The notes beneath the pieces are model-generated. The model ran no database searches, was not told the origin of the DNA, and was given only the letters and a program-made list of their open reading frames with translations. Shown one piece after another: positions 44,557 to 52,739 of a stretch of DNA of 64,000 nucleotides. The translations under genes and the position numbers were made by a program. Origin of the DNA: Nitrospira sp. ND1 (GTDB lineage Bacteria > Nitrospirota > Nitrospiria > Nitrospirales > Nitrospiraceae); assembly GCF_900170025.1 (NCBI RefSeq), contig NZ_FWEX01000006.1, positions 776,795 to 840,794 on the forward strand, given 5' to 3'. Position 1 is the stretch's first letter. The number at the start of each line of letters is the position of its first letter.

Positions 44557-45795
44557 ATGCCATACCGACCCATCACCATCGATGCCCTGCAAATCGGGAT
44601 GCACGTCGCCAAGCTGGACGTGGCCTGGTTCCGTTCGCCCTTCATGCGGCATTCGTTCCTGATCCGGACCGACGAACAGATCGAGAAGTTGCGACACGCC
44701 GGGGTGAAACATCTCTCCATCGACCCCGCCAAGGGGCTGGATCTCCCGGGAACGCCCGCTTCGACTCCAAACAAACCCAACGTCGTGGTGCAGCCCTCGT
44801 CCACACCTACATCGAGTACGCCGGAGGTGCGCTCCCTCGCCGCGATGACGCAGGAACTGCTGACGGCGAGAGCGGCTCGCGCCCAGCTCGAAGCGTCGGT
44901 GCAGACCACCTTCTCGCGGATTGCCAAAATCGGCATCGTCGATCCGGAGGAAGCCACGCACACCGTGCACGCGATCAGCGCCGTCGCTCAAGCGCTCAAC
45001 AGCCATGCCCTCTTCATGGCCTTCAGCCAGGGGCGCGAGGGCCATGCGCCGCTCAGCCAGCATGCCCTTGCCACCTGCAGCTTTTCGATGATTCTGGCGC
45101 ATGCGGCAGACTACAACCTCATGGCCATCCAGGAATTAGCCACCGGCGCACTGCTCCACGACATCGGCCTCATGCAGGTCCCGCCGAACATTCTCCAACG
45201 GATTCACGACACCTCGACCACCCTCTCCGAACAGAACCGGCGGACCTATGAAGCCCACGCGCGCGGAGGCGCCATTCTGCTCGAACGCCGGGACGGCTTC
45301 TCACCGGCGGTGGGACAGATCGTGGCGGAGCATCATGCCTATCTGAACGGAAGCGGATTTCCCGCAGAAACCGGCGGCGCGTTCACTTCAGACATGACAC
45401 GGATCGTGATGGTCACGGATCGCTACGACGAGTTGCTGACTGGATTCGGCGGCGCTTCGCCGCTCACCCCGCACCAGTCATTGCAGCGGCTCTATCAGGA
45501 AGGGCAGGAAGGCAGATACGAAAACCGGCTGATCTCTCTCTTCGTCAAAGTGATGGGGATTTATCCGGTGTATAGCTATGTCTCGCTGACCACCGGCGAG
45601 CGGGCCATCGTGTCCGTCATCAACTCAGGAAAACTGCACCAGCCCATCGTCACCATCACCCACGATCCCTCGGGACAACCCTACATCGTCCCGCTTGTCA
45701 TCGATCTGGCCAACCAGGACGCAGAAGCTCCTCCCCGTGGGATACGTTCCGTGCTGGGGACCATCCCCACGGAATTCGAACGATCCTTTCACTAA
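44557..45795 (+). CDS. DUF3391-HD-GYP protein, probable cyclic-di-GMP phosphodiesterase
   Basis: The N-terminal DUF3391 region reads ITIDALQIGMHVAKLDVAWF. The HD-GYP domain shows ALLHDIGLMQVPPNILQR and AEHHAYLNGSGFPAETGG, where the classic GYP is here GFP. The upstream His (LSQHALATCSFSMILA) is also present. The domain probably hydrolyses cyclic-di-GMP, but the Phe in place of Tyr in GYP leaves activity uncertain. Length is 412 aa. It has no receiver or membrane domain. The next genes are convergent. Confidence 0.87.
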   Translation: MPYRPITIDALQIGMHVAKLDVAWFRSPFMRHSFLIRTDEQIEKLRHAGVKHLSIDPAKGLDLPGTPASTPNKPNVVVQPSSTPTSSTPEVRSLAAMTQELLTARAARAQLEASVQTTFSRIAKIGIVDPEEATHTVHAISAVAQALNSHALFMAFSQGREGHAPLSQHALATCSFSMILAHAADYNLMAIQELATGALLHDIGLMQVPPNILQRIHDTSTTLSEQNRRTYEAHARGGAILLERRDGFSPAVGQIVAEHHAYLNGSGFPAETGGAFTSDMTRIVMVTDRYDELLTGFGGASPLTPHQSLQRLYQEGQEGRYENRLISLFVKVMGIYPVYSYVSLTTGERAIVSVINSGKLHQPIVTITHDPSGQPYIVPLVIDLANQDAEAPPRGIRSVLGTIPTEFERSFH

Positions 45796-45867
45796 TCCTC
45801 ACCGAGCTCCACTCGCACCCAGCCGGAACTATCTCACGGCCCAGGCCAAACGGTTCGGGCTGAAACG

Positions 45868-47103
45868 TTATTCGTAGCGCAGTGCTTCGATCGGATTGAG
45901 TCGAGCGGCTTTGTTGGCGGGATAGAGTCCAAAAAATAGTCCCACGGCCAGCGAGAACACAAAAGCGGTCATGATCGCATCGAACGAGATGATGGTCGGC
46001 CATCCCGCAATCACTGTGGTCAGTCGAGCGCCGACAATGCCGACGATTACGCCGATGACACCGCCGAACAGACTCAGCGTCACCGCCTCGATCAGAAACT
46101 GCATCAGAATGTGCAGCCGCTTGGCCCCCACCGCCATGCGGACCCCGATTTCCCTCGTCCGCTCCGTCACGGACACCAACAGGATATTCATGATGCCGAT
46201 CCCGCCGACGAGCAGCGAGACCGACGCGATGGCAAAGAGCATGACTGTCAGCGTCTGGCTCGTGCTCTCCTGCACCTTTCCGATATCGACTTGCGTCCGG
46301 ATGGTGAAATCGTCCGCCTGCTCGCCCTGGAGACGATGTCGCGCCCGCAAGACCTCCCGAATCTGATCGACCGCCTCGGGCAAATCCGCGCTCTGTTCCG
46401 TGGACGCAAACAAGGCCCCGACCGATCCCAGAAACTGACTGCCGAACACCTTCCGCTCCGCAGTCGTGAAGGGGATAAAAATCACATCGTCCTGATCCGA
46501 GCCCTGAGCCGACTGGCCCTTGGGAGCCAGCACACCGACAACCTGAAACGGCACATTCTTGATGCGAATCGTCGCACCGATCGCATCCTCGCCGGAATCA
46601 AAGAGATTTTCCAGCGTCGTCTGTCCGATCAGCGCCACGCGAGCCGCGCTCTCCAAGTCGGTGTGCGTAAACGGTCCTCCACTGGTGAACGACCAGTCCC
46701 GAATCGTGAGATAACTCGGAGAGATCCCGTTGACGGGCCCGTTCCAGTTGCGGTTGCCGTTGACGATTTGCATGACATCCCGCTTGGCCCAGCCGGTGTC
46801 CGACAACAGGGGACTTCGCTTTTTCAAGTCGGCTGCGTCTCCGACTGTTAACGTTACGGCACCGCCCTGTCCGCCCCGCACCCCGCCGACGGTGGTGGAT
46901 CCCGGCATGATGATGATCACGTTGGTCCCCATGCTAGCCACCTGTGCCTGCACTGCCGCGCGGGCGCCCTGCCCGATACTCACCATCGCAATCACCGCGC
47001 CCACACCGATGACGATGCCGAGCATGGTCAGGCCGGCGCGAAGCCGGTTCCGACTGAGAATACGCAGCGCGGTCATCACGGTGAGAAGAATAAAAGCCGG
47101 CAT
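45868..47103 (-). CDS. MacB-type ABC transporter permease
   Basis: The 411-residue protein has an N-terminal membrane segment with LSRNRLRAGLTMLGIVIGVG, a large periplasmic MacB_PCD domain (about 45-280), and three C-terminal membrane segments with the FtsX motif VTERTREIGVRMAVGAKRLH. It is a half-permease that pairs with the ATPase encoded 7 bases upstream (47111) and the adaptor at 48319 in a MacAB-like efflux complex, here with the ATPase on a separate chain. The substrate is unknown. Confidence 0.9.
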   Translation of the reverse strand: MPAFILLTVMTALRILSRNRLRAGLTMLGIVIGVGAVIAMVSIGQGARAAVQAQVASMGTNVIIIMPGSTTVGGVRGGQGGAVTLTVGDAADLKKRSPLLSDTGWAKRDVMQIVNGNRNWNGPVNGISPSYLTIRDWSFTSGGPFTHTDLESAARVALIGQTTLENLFDSGEDAIGATIRIKNVPFQVVGVLAPKGQSAQGSDQDDVIFIPFTTAERKVFGSQFLGSVGALFASTEQSADLPEAVDQIREVLRARHRLQGEQADDFTIRTQVDIGKVQESTSQTLTVMLFAIASVSLLVGGIGIMNILLVSVTERTREIGVRMAVGAKRLHILMQFLIEAVTLSLFGGVIGVIVGIVGARLTTVIAGWPTIISFDAIMTAFVFSLAVGLFFGLYPANKAARLNPIEALRYE

Positions 47104-47110
47104 GGGCCCC

Positions 47111-47821
47111 CTACGGCACGACGGTCAGATGCGGGGCTCGCCGTACGTCCTGGGTGATCTGGCCGTCCTTCATGACCAGTTCGCGGGAGGCGTAGGCGGC
47201 GATATCCGATTCGTGGGTCACCAGGATGATGGTGATGCCATCTTCACGGTTGAGTTCCTCGAGAATATTCATGATTTCCCGGCTCGATGCGGTATCGAGG
47301 TTGCCTGTCGGTTCGTCGGCAAAAAGAATCGAGGGGGCCCCGACCAGCGCCCGCGCAATAGCCACACGCTGTTGCTGGCCTCCGGAGAGCTGGGTTGGAT
47401 AGTGCTGCTCCCGACCGGCCAATCCGACTCGCTGCAGGGCTGCGGCAGCCTGTTTTCGCTGTTCCTTGATCGAGAGGCCCCGATAAAACAGCGGCAATTG
47501 AGCGTTCTCCAACGCGCTGGTCCGGGGAATCAGATTGAAGCTTTGGAATACGAAGCCGATCTGCCGGTTGCGAAGCTCGGCCAGGAGATCCGGTTTTGCC
47601 GTCGCCACATCCAAACCATCCAGCTGATACAGACCACGCGTGGGTTGGTCGAGACAGCCGAGAATATTCATCAGGGTCGACTTGCCCGATCCTGACGTGC
47701 CCATCACCGCCACAAATTCACCGCGATCGATGGTGAGGTTGATGCCCCGTAGCGCCTGCACCTCAACGTCGCCGACACGGTAAATCTTCCAGAGGTCTTC
47801 GCAGACGATCAACGGGGCCAT
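47111..47821 (-). CDS. MacB-type ABC transporter ATP-binding protein
   Basis: The 236-residue protein has Walker A GTSGSGKST, signature [15 protein letters not shown], Walker [16 protein letters not shown] and H-loop VTHES. A FVFQSFNLIPRTSALEN segment marks the MacB/LolD subfamily. It is 7 bases upstream of the permease gene. The AT-richer gene at 47861 separates it from the adaptor gene, breaking what would otherwise be a contiguous operon. Confidence 0.93.
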   Translation of the reverse strand: MAPLIVCEDLWKIYRVGDVEVQALRGINLTIDRGEFVAVMGTSGSGKSTLMNILGCLDQPTRGLYQLDGLDVATAKPDLLAELRNRQIGFVFQSFNLIPRTSALENAQLPLFYRGLSIKEQRKQAAAALQRVGLAGREQHYPTQLSGGQQQRVAIARALVGAPSILFADEPTGNLDTASSREIMNILEELNREDGITIILVTHESDIAAYASRELVMKDGQITQDVRRAPHLTVVP

Positions 47822-47860
47822 GCTGTCCTTAAACGAAGAAACCTGGTTTGCAACTAGGCT

Positions 47861-48289
47861 TTACTCAGCCTGATCGAATGCAGACAAAAGCGACTTTGCT
47901 AATACTGTCGGTTCACTAGTGGAAAGCCGGATTGCTTTGCTCATAACTGGCTCAAAACCTTTCCCTGGTCCAAGATTTGCCAAAGGCGTGAATGTCCAGG
48001 CATCATCAAATTCGATTTCAACAGCCCTAGCAGCTTGTGTAAAAGCTCTGTAACTCTTAAATCCTGCAATTCGAAGCATAGGTTCAAAGATGCCTTGCCA
48101 CTTCTTCGGATGAGCCACGCCCTCAAAAGATTCAGCCGCCGCATGAAGGATCTGTCTACCTAGATCCTCAGTGACATTTTGATCGCAAACAATGGGACTA
48201 CCGTTGCTGATCCACACACCCGCAGTTGTTCTTGATGAGGAATCGAGATACACCTTCTGATTTATCTGATACGACATGAGTAGCTGCAT
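47861..48289 (-). CDS. Putative CdiI-type immunity protein, orphan, inserted in the MacAB operon
   Basis: The 142-residue product has the segment SSRTTAGVWISNGSPIVCDQ, then LGRQILHAAAESFEGVAHP and FKSYRAFTQAARAVEIEFDD. This resembles, from memory, a family of contact-dependent growth-inhibition immunity proteins (CdiI_3-like); the match is tentative. Its base composition is visibly more AT-rich than the flanking transporter genes. No CdiA/CdiB-like toxin gene is in the window. ATG 48277 is an alternative start; neither has a good ribosome-binding site. Confidence 0.6.
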   Translation of the reverse strand: MQLLMSYQINQKVYLDSSSRTTAGVWISNGSPIVCDQNVTEDLGRQILHAAAESFEGVAHPKKWQGIFEPMLRIAGFKSYRAFTQAARAVEIEFDDAWTFTPLANLGPGKGFEPVMSKAIRLSTSEPTVLAKSLLSAFDQAE

Positions 48290-48318
48290 AATGCATTGAT
48301 CTAATCTGAATGAACTAG

Positions 48319-49593
48319 CTACATCCCCCGATCGCGCCGACCGCCGCGCTGTTGTCCGCCTCCGAAGCCCGGTGGAAGTTCTCCGCTCTTGCGATCCCCA
48401 CGCGGAGAGTCGATCCCGATGATGACCTGGTCCCCCTCATTGATCGAAGCCGAACTGATTTCAGCGTAGGCCCCGTCTGAAATGCCCATCTCGACAGGGA
48501 CTCGCTCCAAGGCCTCGTCGACCCCCTGCTTCCAAATGGCCAACTGACGGATCGCCGCGTCGGATGTCCCACCTGCGGACATACGGCCGCCGCCCTCACC
48601 CTTGGCTGGTCTTCCCGAAGCCTGTTCATCGCGCACCGTCTTGGGCGGGGTAAAGCGCAGGGCCGAATTCGGCACTTTGAGAATGTTCTCTTTCTTCGCC
48701 ACGACAATGGAGACGTTCGCCGTCATGCCCGGCTTCAGGCGAAACGCCGGGTTCTCGAATTCGACCACAACATCGTAGGTCACCACATTCTGGATGTTGA
48801 TCGGCGCATTTCTCACCTGCCGCACCCGACCCTGAAACTGTTCCCCGGGATAGGCATCCACTGTGAACGAGGCCGCTTTTCCCTCGGCGATCCCGCCGAT
48901 GTCGGCTTCGCTGACGTTGGTATCGACCTGCATCTTCGTGACATCTTCGGCGATCAAAAACAGCATGGGGATGGTAAAGCTGGCTGCGATCCGCTGCCCG
49001 ACCTCGACGAGGCGCGAAATCACCACGCCGTCGACCGGTGAACGGATCACCGTATACTTCAAATCCAACTCGGCCGCCTGCAGCATCGCTTCCGCCTGCT
49101 TGACGGCAGCCTCCGTGACTTTGAGCTGCGCCACCGCGCCTTCTGAGGCGGTCAACGCGACGTCCACTTCGTTCTGCGAGATGAATTGCTGGCCGATCAG
49201 CGACTTGGCCCGGTCCAGTTCACGGCGCCGTTGGGCCAGATCGATCCGGGCCTTATCGAACGCCGCCTTGGCGTTCGCCAGGCTCGCAACCGCCTGATCG
49301 CGTCTGGCCTGGTAAGGGAACGGATCGATACGGGCCACCACCTGATTCGCCGTGACCTTGGAATTGAAATCGGCATGGAGGCTCTCGATCATGCCCGACA
49401 CCTGACTGCCGACCTGAATCGTGGTGATGGGATTGATCGTTCCCGTCGCCGTGACCAGCGAGACGATGGTGCCCCGTTCGATAGGAACCGTGCGATAGCG
49501 CACAACGGCCTTTCGCTCGCCGTTGAAGAACACATAGCCGGCGATGGCAAGGCCCAGCGCAAGGACTCCGACGATGACTCCGATCCGACGCAT
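48319..49593 (-). CDS. MacA/HlyD-family periplasmic adaptor
   Basis: The 424-residue protein begins with a membrane anchor (RRIGVIVGVLALGLAIAGYV) and continues as a MacA-type adaptor: ATGTINPITTIQVGSQVSGM, a coiled-coil hairpin (DQAVASLANAKAAFDKARID), a lipoyl-like half (VIRSPVDGVVISRLVEVGQR) and a beta-barrel domain. The C-terminus is Gly/Arg-rich (GGGQQRGGRRDRGM). It links the inner-membrane MacB-like complex to an outer-membrane channel. No TolC-like gene is seen in the window. Confidence 0.9.
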   Translation of the reverse strand: MRRIGVIVGVLALGLAIAGYVFFNGERKAVVRYRTVPIERGTIVSLVTATGTINPITTIQVGSQVSGMIESLHADFNSKVTANQVVARIDPFPYQARRDQAVASLANAKAAFDKARIDLAQRRRELDRAKSLIGQQFISQNEVDVALTASEGAVAQLKVTEAAVKQAEAMLQAAELDLKYTVIRSPVDGVVISRLVEVGQRIAASFTIPMLFLIAEDVTKMQVDTNVSEADIGGIAEGKAASFTVDAYPGEQFQGRVRQVRNAPINIQNVVTYDVVVEFENPAFRLKPGMTANVSIVVAKKENILKVPNSALRFTPPKTVRDEQASGRPAKGEGGGRMSAGGTSDAAIRQLAIWKQGVDEALERVPVEMGISDGAYAEISSASINEGDQVIIGIDSPRGDRKSGELPPGFGGGQQRGGRRDRGM

Positions 49594-49708
49594 GGACAGG
49601 CCCCTTCTCCCTCGAACAACGCGGTCATTCTAGCAGGAAACGATTTTGCGATGCAGTACCGCGACACTCGGCCTGGCTTGGCAGAACAGCGCCGGCGCAG
49701 AAAACACA

Positions 49709-49740
49709 AAGGCCGTTTGCCTGTGACGGCAAACGGCCTT
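49709..49740 (-). terminator. Intrinsic terminator of the coiled-coil lipoprotein gene
   Basis: A perfect 13-bp stem, AAGGCCGTTTGCC (49709-49721) with GGCAAACGGCCTT (49728-49740), has a 6-base loop. On the minus strand it is followed by the T-rich run TGTGTTTTCT. It lies about 43 bases after the lipoprotein gene stop. Confidence 0.85.
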
Positions 49741-49782
49741 CCGAACCGATCTGTCCGCTATGAGCGGACGTTCATGACACGA

Positions 49783-50511
49783 CTAGGGACTGACCGTGAT
49801 GCGGTCCTTGATATCGTCGAAGACGTCCTTCGGAACCACATTCTTGGCCACCAGCTCACCCTTCACGCGGTACGGGCGATTACTCACGATCCGGTCGGCC
49901 ACATCCTGGCTGACACCCAGCGTCAGAACCAAATCGGTCGACGGCGCCTTATTGATATTCAGCAAGGACACCGGCGGAGCCGCAGCCTCGACAGGTCCGC
50001 CGAAAGGAGTGGGAGATGACGCCGACTTCGCTGCTGACGCACCGCGGGACAACGGCGCAGTCAATTCCGCGGGGACCGACGAGCTCAGGGAACGCGAACG
50101 CTCCTTCATTTCTTTTTGATACCGCGCGACCAACGACTTCAGTTGCTCATTGTGTCGGCGAGCTTCGTCATACTCCTGCTTGATGTTTCGATTCTGCGCG
50201 CTCAGCTGCTTGACCTTGTCTTCCAATTCCTTGGTCCGGACGTCAATGGTATCGCGCTCCTTGTCCCGACCATGCTGGATCCGCTGCAGTTCATCCCGGG
50301 CAATCTGGCTTTCCGACCCGAACTTGGCGTTGAGATCCTTCAGCGTCTTGACCTGTTGCTCCAGCGCATTCTTCTGCGCCCGCGCCCGCTCCAGGTCTCC
50401 CCGAACGGTGTCGGCATCGGCAAGCGCCTCATGATATTTCTTGTCACTTACGCACCCGCTGACGGCCATCGCACTCATCAGCGCGAGCCCAGCCATCCAC
50501 ACATGCCTCAT
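49783..50511 (-). CDS. Coiled-coil lipoprotein with a C-terminal helix-hairpin-helix-like domain
   Basis: The 242-residue product has a lipoprotein signal peptide with lipobox VSGC (Cys20). A long coiled coil spans about residues 30-135 (ALEQQVKTLKDLNAKFGSES and following), then a Ser/Pro/Ala-rich linker. The final 60 residues start LLNINKAPSTDLVLTLGVSQ and continue DVADRIVSNRPYRVKGELVA. This resembles the helix-hairpin-helix of ComEA, in which such domains bind DNA. A lipid-anchored DNA-binding or scaffolding role is only an inference. The gene is monocistronic, with a strong terminator. Confidence 0.75.
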   Translation of the reverse strand: MRHVWMAGLALMSAMAVSGCVSDKKYHEALADADTVRGDLERARAQKNALEQQVKTLKDLNAKFGSESQIARDELQRIQHGRDKERDTIDVRTKELEDKVKQLSAQNRNIKQEYDEARRHNEQLKSLVARYQKEMKERSRSLSSSVPAELTAPLSRGASAAKSASSPTPFGGPVEAAAPPVSLLNINKAPSTDLVLTLGVSQDVADRIVSNRPYRVKGELVAKNVVPKDVFDDIKDRITVSP

Positions 50512-50764
50512 GCGACCCTCCCTGTTCGATCTGGACCGATCGGACCTCGTCTCTCTTGTTGTGTGTATGCCATCATCTCAACTTTGTCAACAAGTTTGCC
50601 GATTGCGAAGCGCCTGCCGGTGAGTCGCTCGCAGTCCGCGGCGACTCCGCAAATGTCGACGACGCTTGACTGGCAGGGAGCAGTCTGGGAATATGCAATC
50701 ACCGTTCAGCAAAACCCCGTAACCAACCACCAGCACACTCACAGACCATCCTAATCAGACTATT

Positions 50765-51640
50765 ATGATGAACTGGGGCCCGGAGCTCGCGATCATTCTC
50801 GGCATCATCGAAGGACTGACGGAGTTTCTTCCCGTCTCCTCGACAGGCCATCTCATTCTCGTCGGGCACGCGCTTGGATTCACCGGAGACATCGCCTCGA
50901 ACGTCGAGATCTCGATCCAGCTGGGATCGATTCTCGCCATCATCGCCTACGAACGCACCAAGCTGGCCTCGCTGGCCTCGCACGCATTCCGTGAGCAGCG
51001 TGACTTCCGGTCGCTCGTGGCCGCCCGAGGGAATGCCTCGTGGGCAACTCTCATTCAACAGTCCATTCAAGCCCAGCCCAATCTCTGGTTCGTCATCGGC
51101 CTGGGACTAGCCTTTTTACCCGCGGCACTCGTGGGATTCCTCGCCCATAAGTCGATCAAGACCTATCTTTTCTCGCCGACGACCGTGGCGATTTCGCTGA
51201 TCGTCGGCGGCATCATCATCCTGGTGGTCGAACGCATGCGGGACCGCGTGCGCGTGAAGGAACTGCTCCAAGTCACCCCCCGCTTGGCGATCTGGGTCGG
51301 CATCGCCCAATGCGCCTCCCTGATTCCCGGCATGTCCCGTTCCGGATCCACGATTGTCGGCGGACTGCTGGCCGGCCTCGACCGTCGCGTCGCCACGGAA
51401 TATTCCTTCTTCCTGGCACTCCCGACGATGATCATCGCGACCATCTATCAGATGCTGAAATCTCAAGCCGCCTTCAGCCAGGACGACTACGTCGCGCTTG
51501 GCATCGGCCTAGTGGTCTCGTTCGCCGTGGCCTGGGCCGTCATCGCCGCCTTTCTCACCTATGTGCAACGCCACAGCCTGAGCGTCTTCGCCTACTACCG
51601 TATGGTGTTGGGCGTCATCGTGCTGCTGGTCGTCCGCTAA
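50765..51640 (+). CDS. uppP: Undecaprenyl-diphosphatase UppP (BacA)
   Basis: It recycles the undecaprenyl carrier lipid for cell-wall synthesis and can confer bacitracin resistance. The two catalytic motifs are intact: EGLTEFLPVSSTGHLILVG and PGMSRSGSTIVGGLLAG. It has about eight membrane segments and the normal length of 291 aa. The start codon is one of two adjacent ATGs (50765 or 50768). The 253-base gap before it carries no feature I can name. Confidence 0.95.
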   Translation: MMNWGPELAIILGIIEGLTEFLPVSSTGHLILVGHALGFTGDIASNVEISIQLGSILAIIAYERTKLASLASHAFREQRDFRSLVAARGNASWATLIQQSIQAQPNLWFVIGLGLAFLPAALVGFLAHKSIKTYLFSPTTVAISLIVGGIIILVVERMRDRVRVKELLQVTPRLAIWVGIAQCASLIPGMSRSGSTIVGGLLAGLDRRVATEYSFFLALPTMIIATIYQMLKSQAAFSQDDYVALGIGLVVSFAVAWAVIAAFLTYVQRHSLSVFAYYRMVLGVIVLLVVR

Positions 51641-51669
51641 TTACACTCATACCAAGGAGCCGAGTGACC

Positions 51670-51936
51670 ATGGCAAACCAAATGGACAGCGTCCACGTCT
51701 ACGACACCTGGGTCAAAGGAAAGAACGGCAAACTCCACTTCGACGTGATGACCACAAGTCAGGAGAAGGCCCTCGTCCTCGCCAAGCAATATCTGGTGGG
51801 AATCGGTGAACCGAACGCGGTCATCACCCTTAAGGAATGCCAGTTCTGCCACAGTGAACCACTGGTCATGTTTTCGGAAGAGCAGCAGCGCCAGTTCCGG
51901 GAACAGGGCGGCTTCATCATTACGATGCCGGTCTGA
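51670..51936 (+). CDS. DUF2024 family protein
   Basis: The 88-residue product begins MANQMDSVHVYDTWVKGKNG and continues KLHFDVMTTSQEKALVLAKQ with ECQFCHSEP and a GGFIITMPV end. This is the DUF2024 pattern. Function is unknown. It is cytoplasmic by appearance. The start follows AAGGAG upstream, and the gene is 29 bases after uppP. Confidence 0.85.
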   Translation: MANQMDSVHVYDTWVKGKNGKLHFDVMTTSQEKALVLAKQYLVGIGEPNAVITLKECQFCHSEPLVMFSEEQQRQFREQGGFIITMPV

Positions 51937-51984
51937 TTGGGAAGAATGAAGCGATTAGTTTGAAGCGCTGACTGTGAAGAGTTT

Positions 51985-52217
51985 CAGGGCGCTCAAAAAG
52001 GCCGACCAGCAAGGCCGCAGCGAGGTCCACGGCGCGAAGCATAATGAGCGCCACGCCTGTGGACGCCGGCGGGATGGTGAGCCGGCCGTGTCCTGGGCGA
52101 GGCGTCACGTTCTTACCCGCCCACCCCACGCCTGCCGGGACAGGCTCTTTTCCCATGGGGTACGTTGGGCTACTGGGCGACGCGAGAACGCCGCCGGCGG
52201 GCTTTTTCAGCGTCCTG
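51985..52217. repeat. Interspersed hairpin repeat family A, long copy A3, abutting the lspA stop
   Basis: Outer arms are CAGGGCGCTCAAAAAGGCC and CTTTTTCAGCGTCCTG. The core shows CCAGCAAGGCCGCAGCGAGG and GCGAGAACGCCGCCGGCGGG, shared with A4. At 233 bp it is about 110 bp longer than the other copies, with an extra GC-rich centre. It ends at 52217, immediately before the lspA stop codon at 52218-52220. Confidence 0.7.
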
Positions 52218-52739
52218 TCAGGAGGGAGGATTTTCAGGAATAACCGGCGCCGCCTCGGGCTCCTTTTCCAGCGCAAAGTGCAGAATCAGAAACGCCACTC
52301 CGACCGTGATCGCCGAGTCAGCGACGTTAAACGCAGGAAAATGGTAGGCGTTGAAATAAAAGTCCAGAAAGTCGATCACTTCCCCGTAGCGCAAGCGGTC
52401 CAGTAAGTTCCCGATCGCCCCGCCGAGAATCGCCGCCACGCTCAGCCGCCCCATCCAATCATCCTTCGGCATGCGGACCAGAATCGTGCCCAGCAAGCCC
52501 ACGGCAAAGATCGAGGTCACACCGAAAAAGACGAACCGGAACGAGCTGCTGCTGGAGGAGAGAAACCCGAAGGCCGCGCCGGGATTCCGGATGTACGTGA
52601 TGCTGAAGAAGTTCGACACGACCGGGATGGATTCATGGAGCCGCATGGACTCCATGACGGAGAGCTTAGTGACCTGATCCAGTACGACAATCGCCAGACT
52701 CAGCAGACCGAGCAGCAAATAACGGACGGAGTTGCTCAA
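52218..52739 (-). CDS. lspA: Lipoprotein signal peptidase (signal peptidase II)
   Basis: It cleaves prolipoprotein signal peptides at the lipobox Cys. The 173-residue membrane protein has the catalytic aspartates in [20 protein letters not shown] and [12 protein letters not shown], plus [18 protein letters not shown]. The start ATG overlaps the ileS stop (ATGA), so the ileS-lspA pair is coupled, as is common. Repeat A3 begins immediately after its stop. Several lipoprotein genes in the window supply substrates. Confidence 0.95.
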   Translation of the reverse strand: MSNSVRYLLLGLLSLAIVVLDQVTKLSVMESMRLHESIPVVSNFFSITYIRNPGAAFGFLSSSSSSFRFVFFGVTSIFAVGLLGTILVRMPKDDWMGRLSVAAILGGAIGNLLDRLRYGEVIDFLDFYFNAYHFPAFNVADSAITVGVAFLILHFALEKEPEAAPVIPENPPS

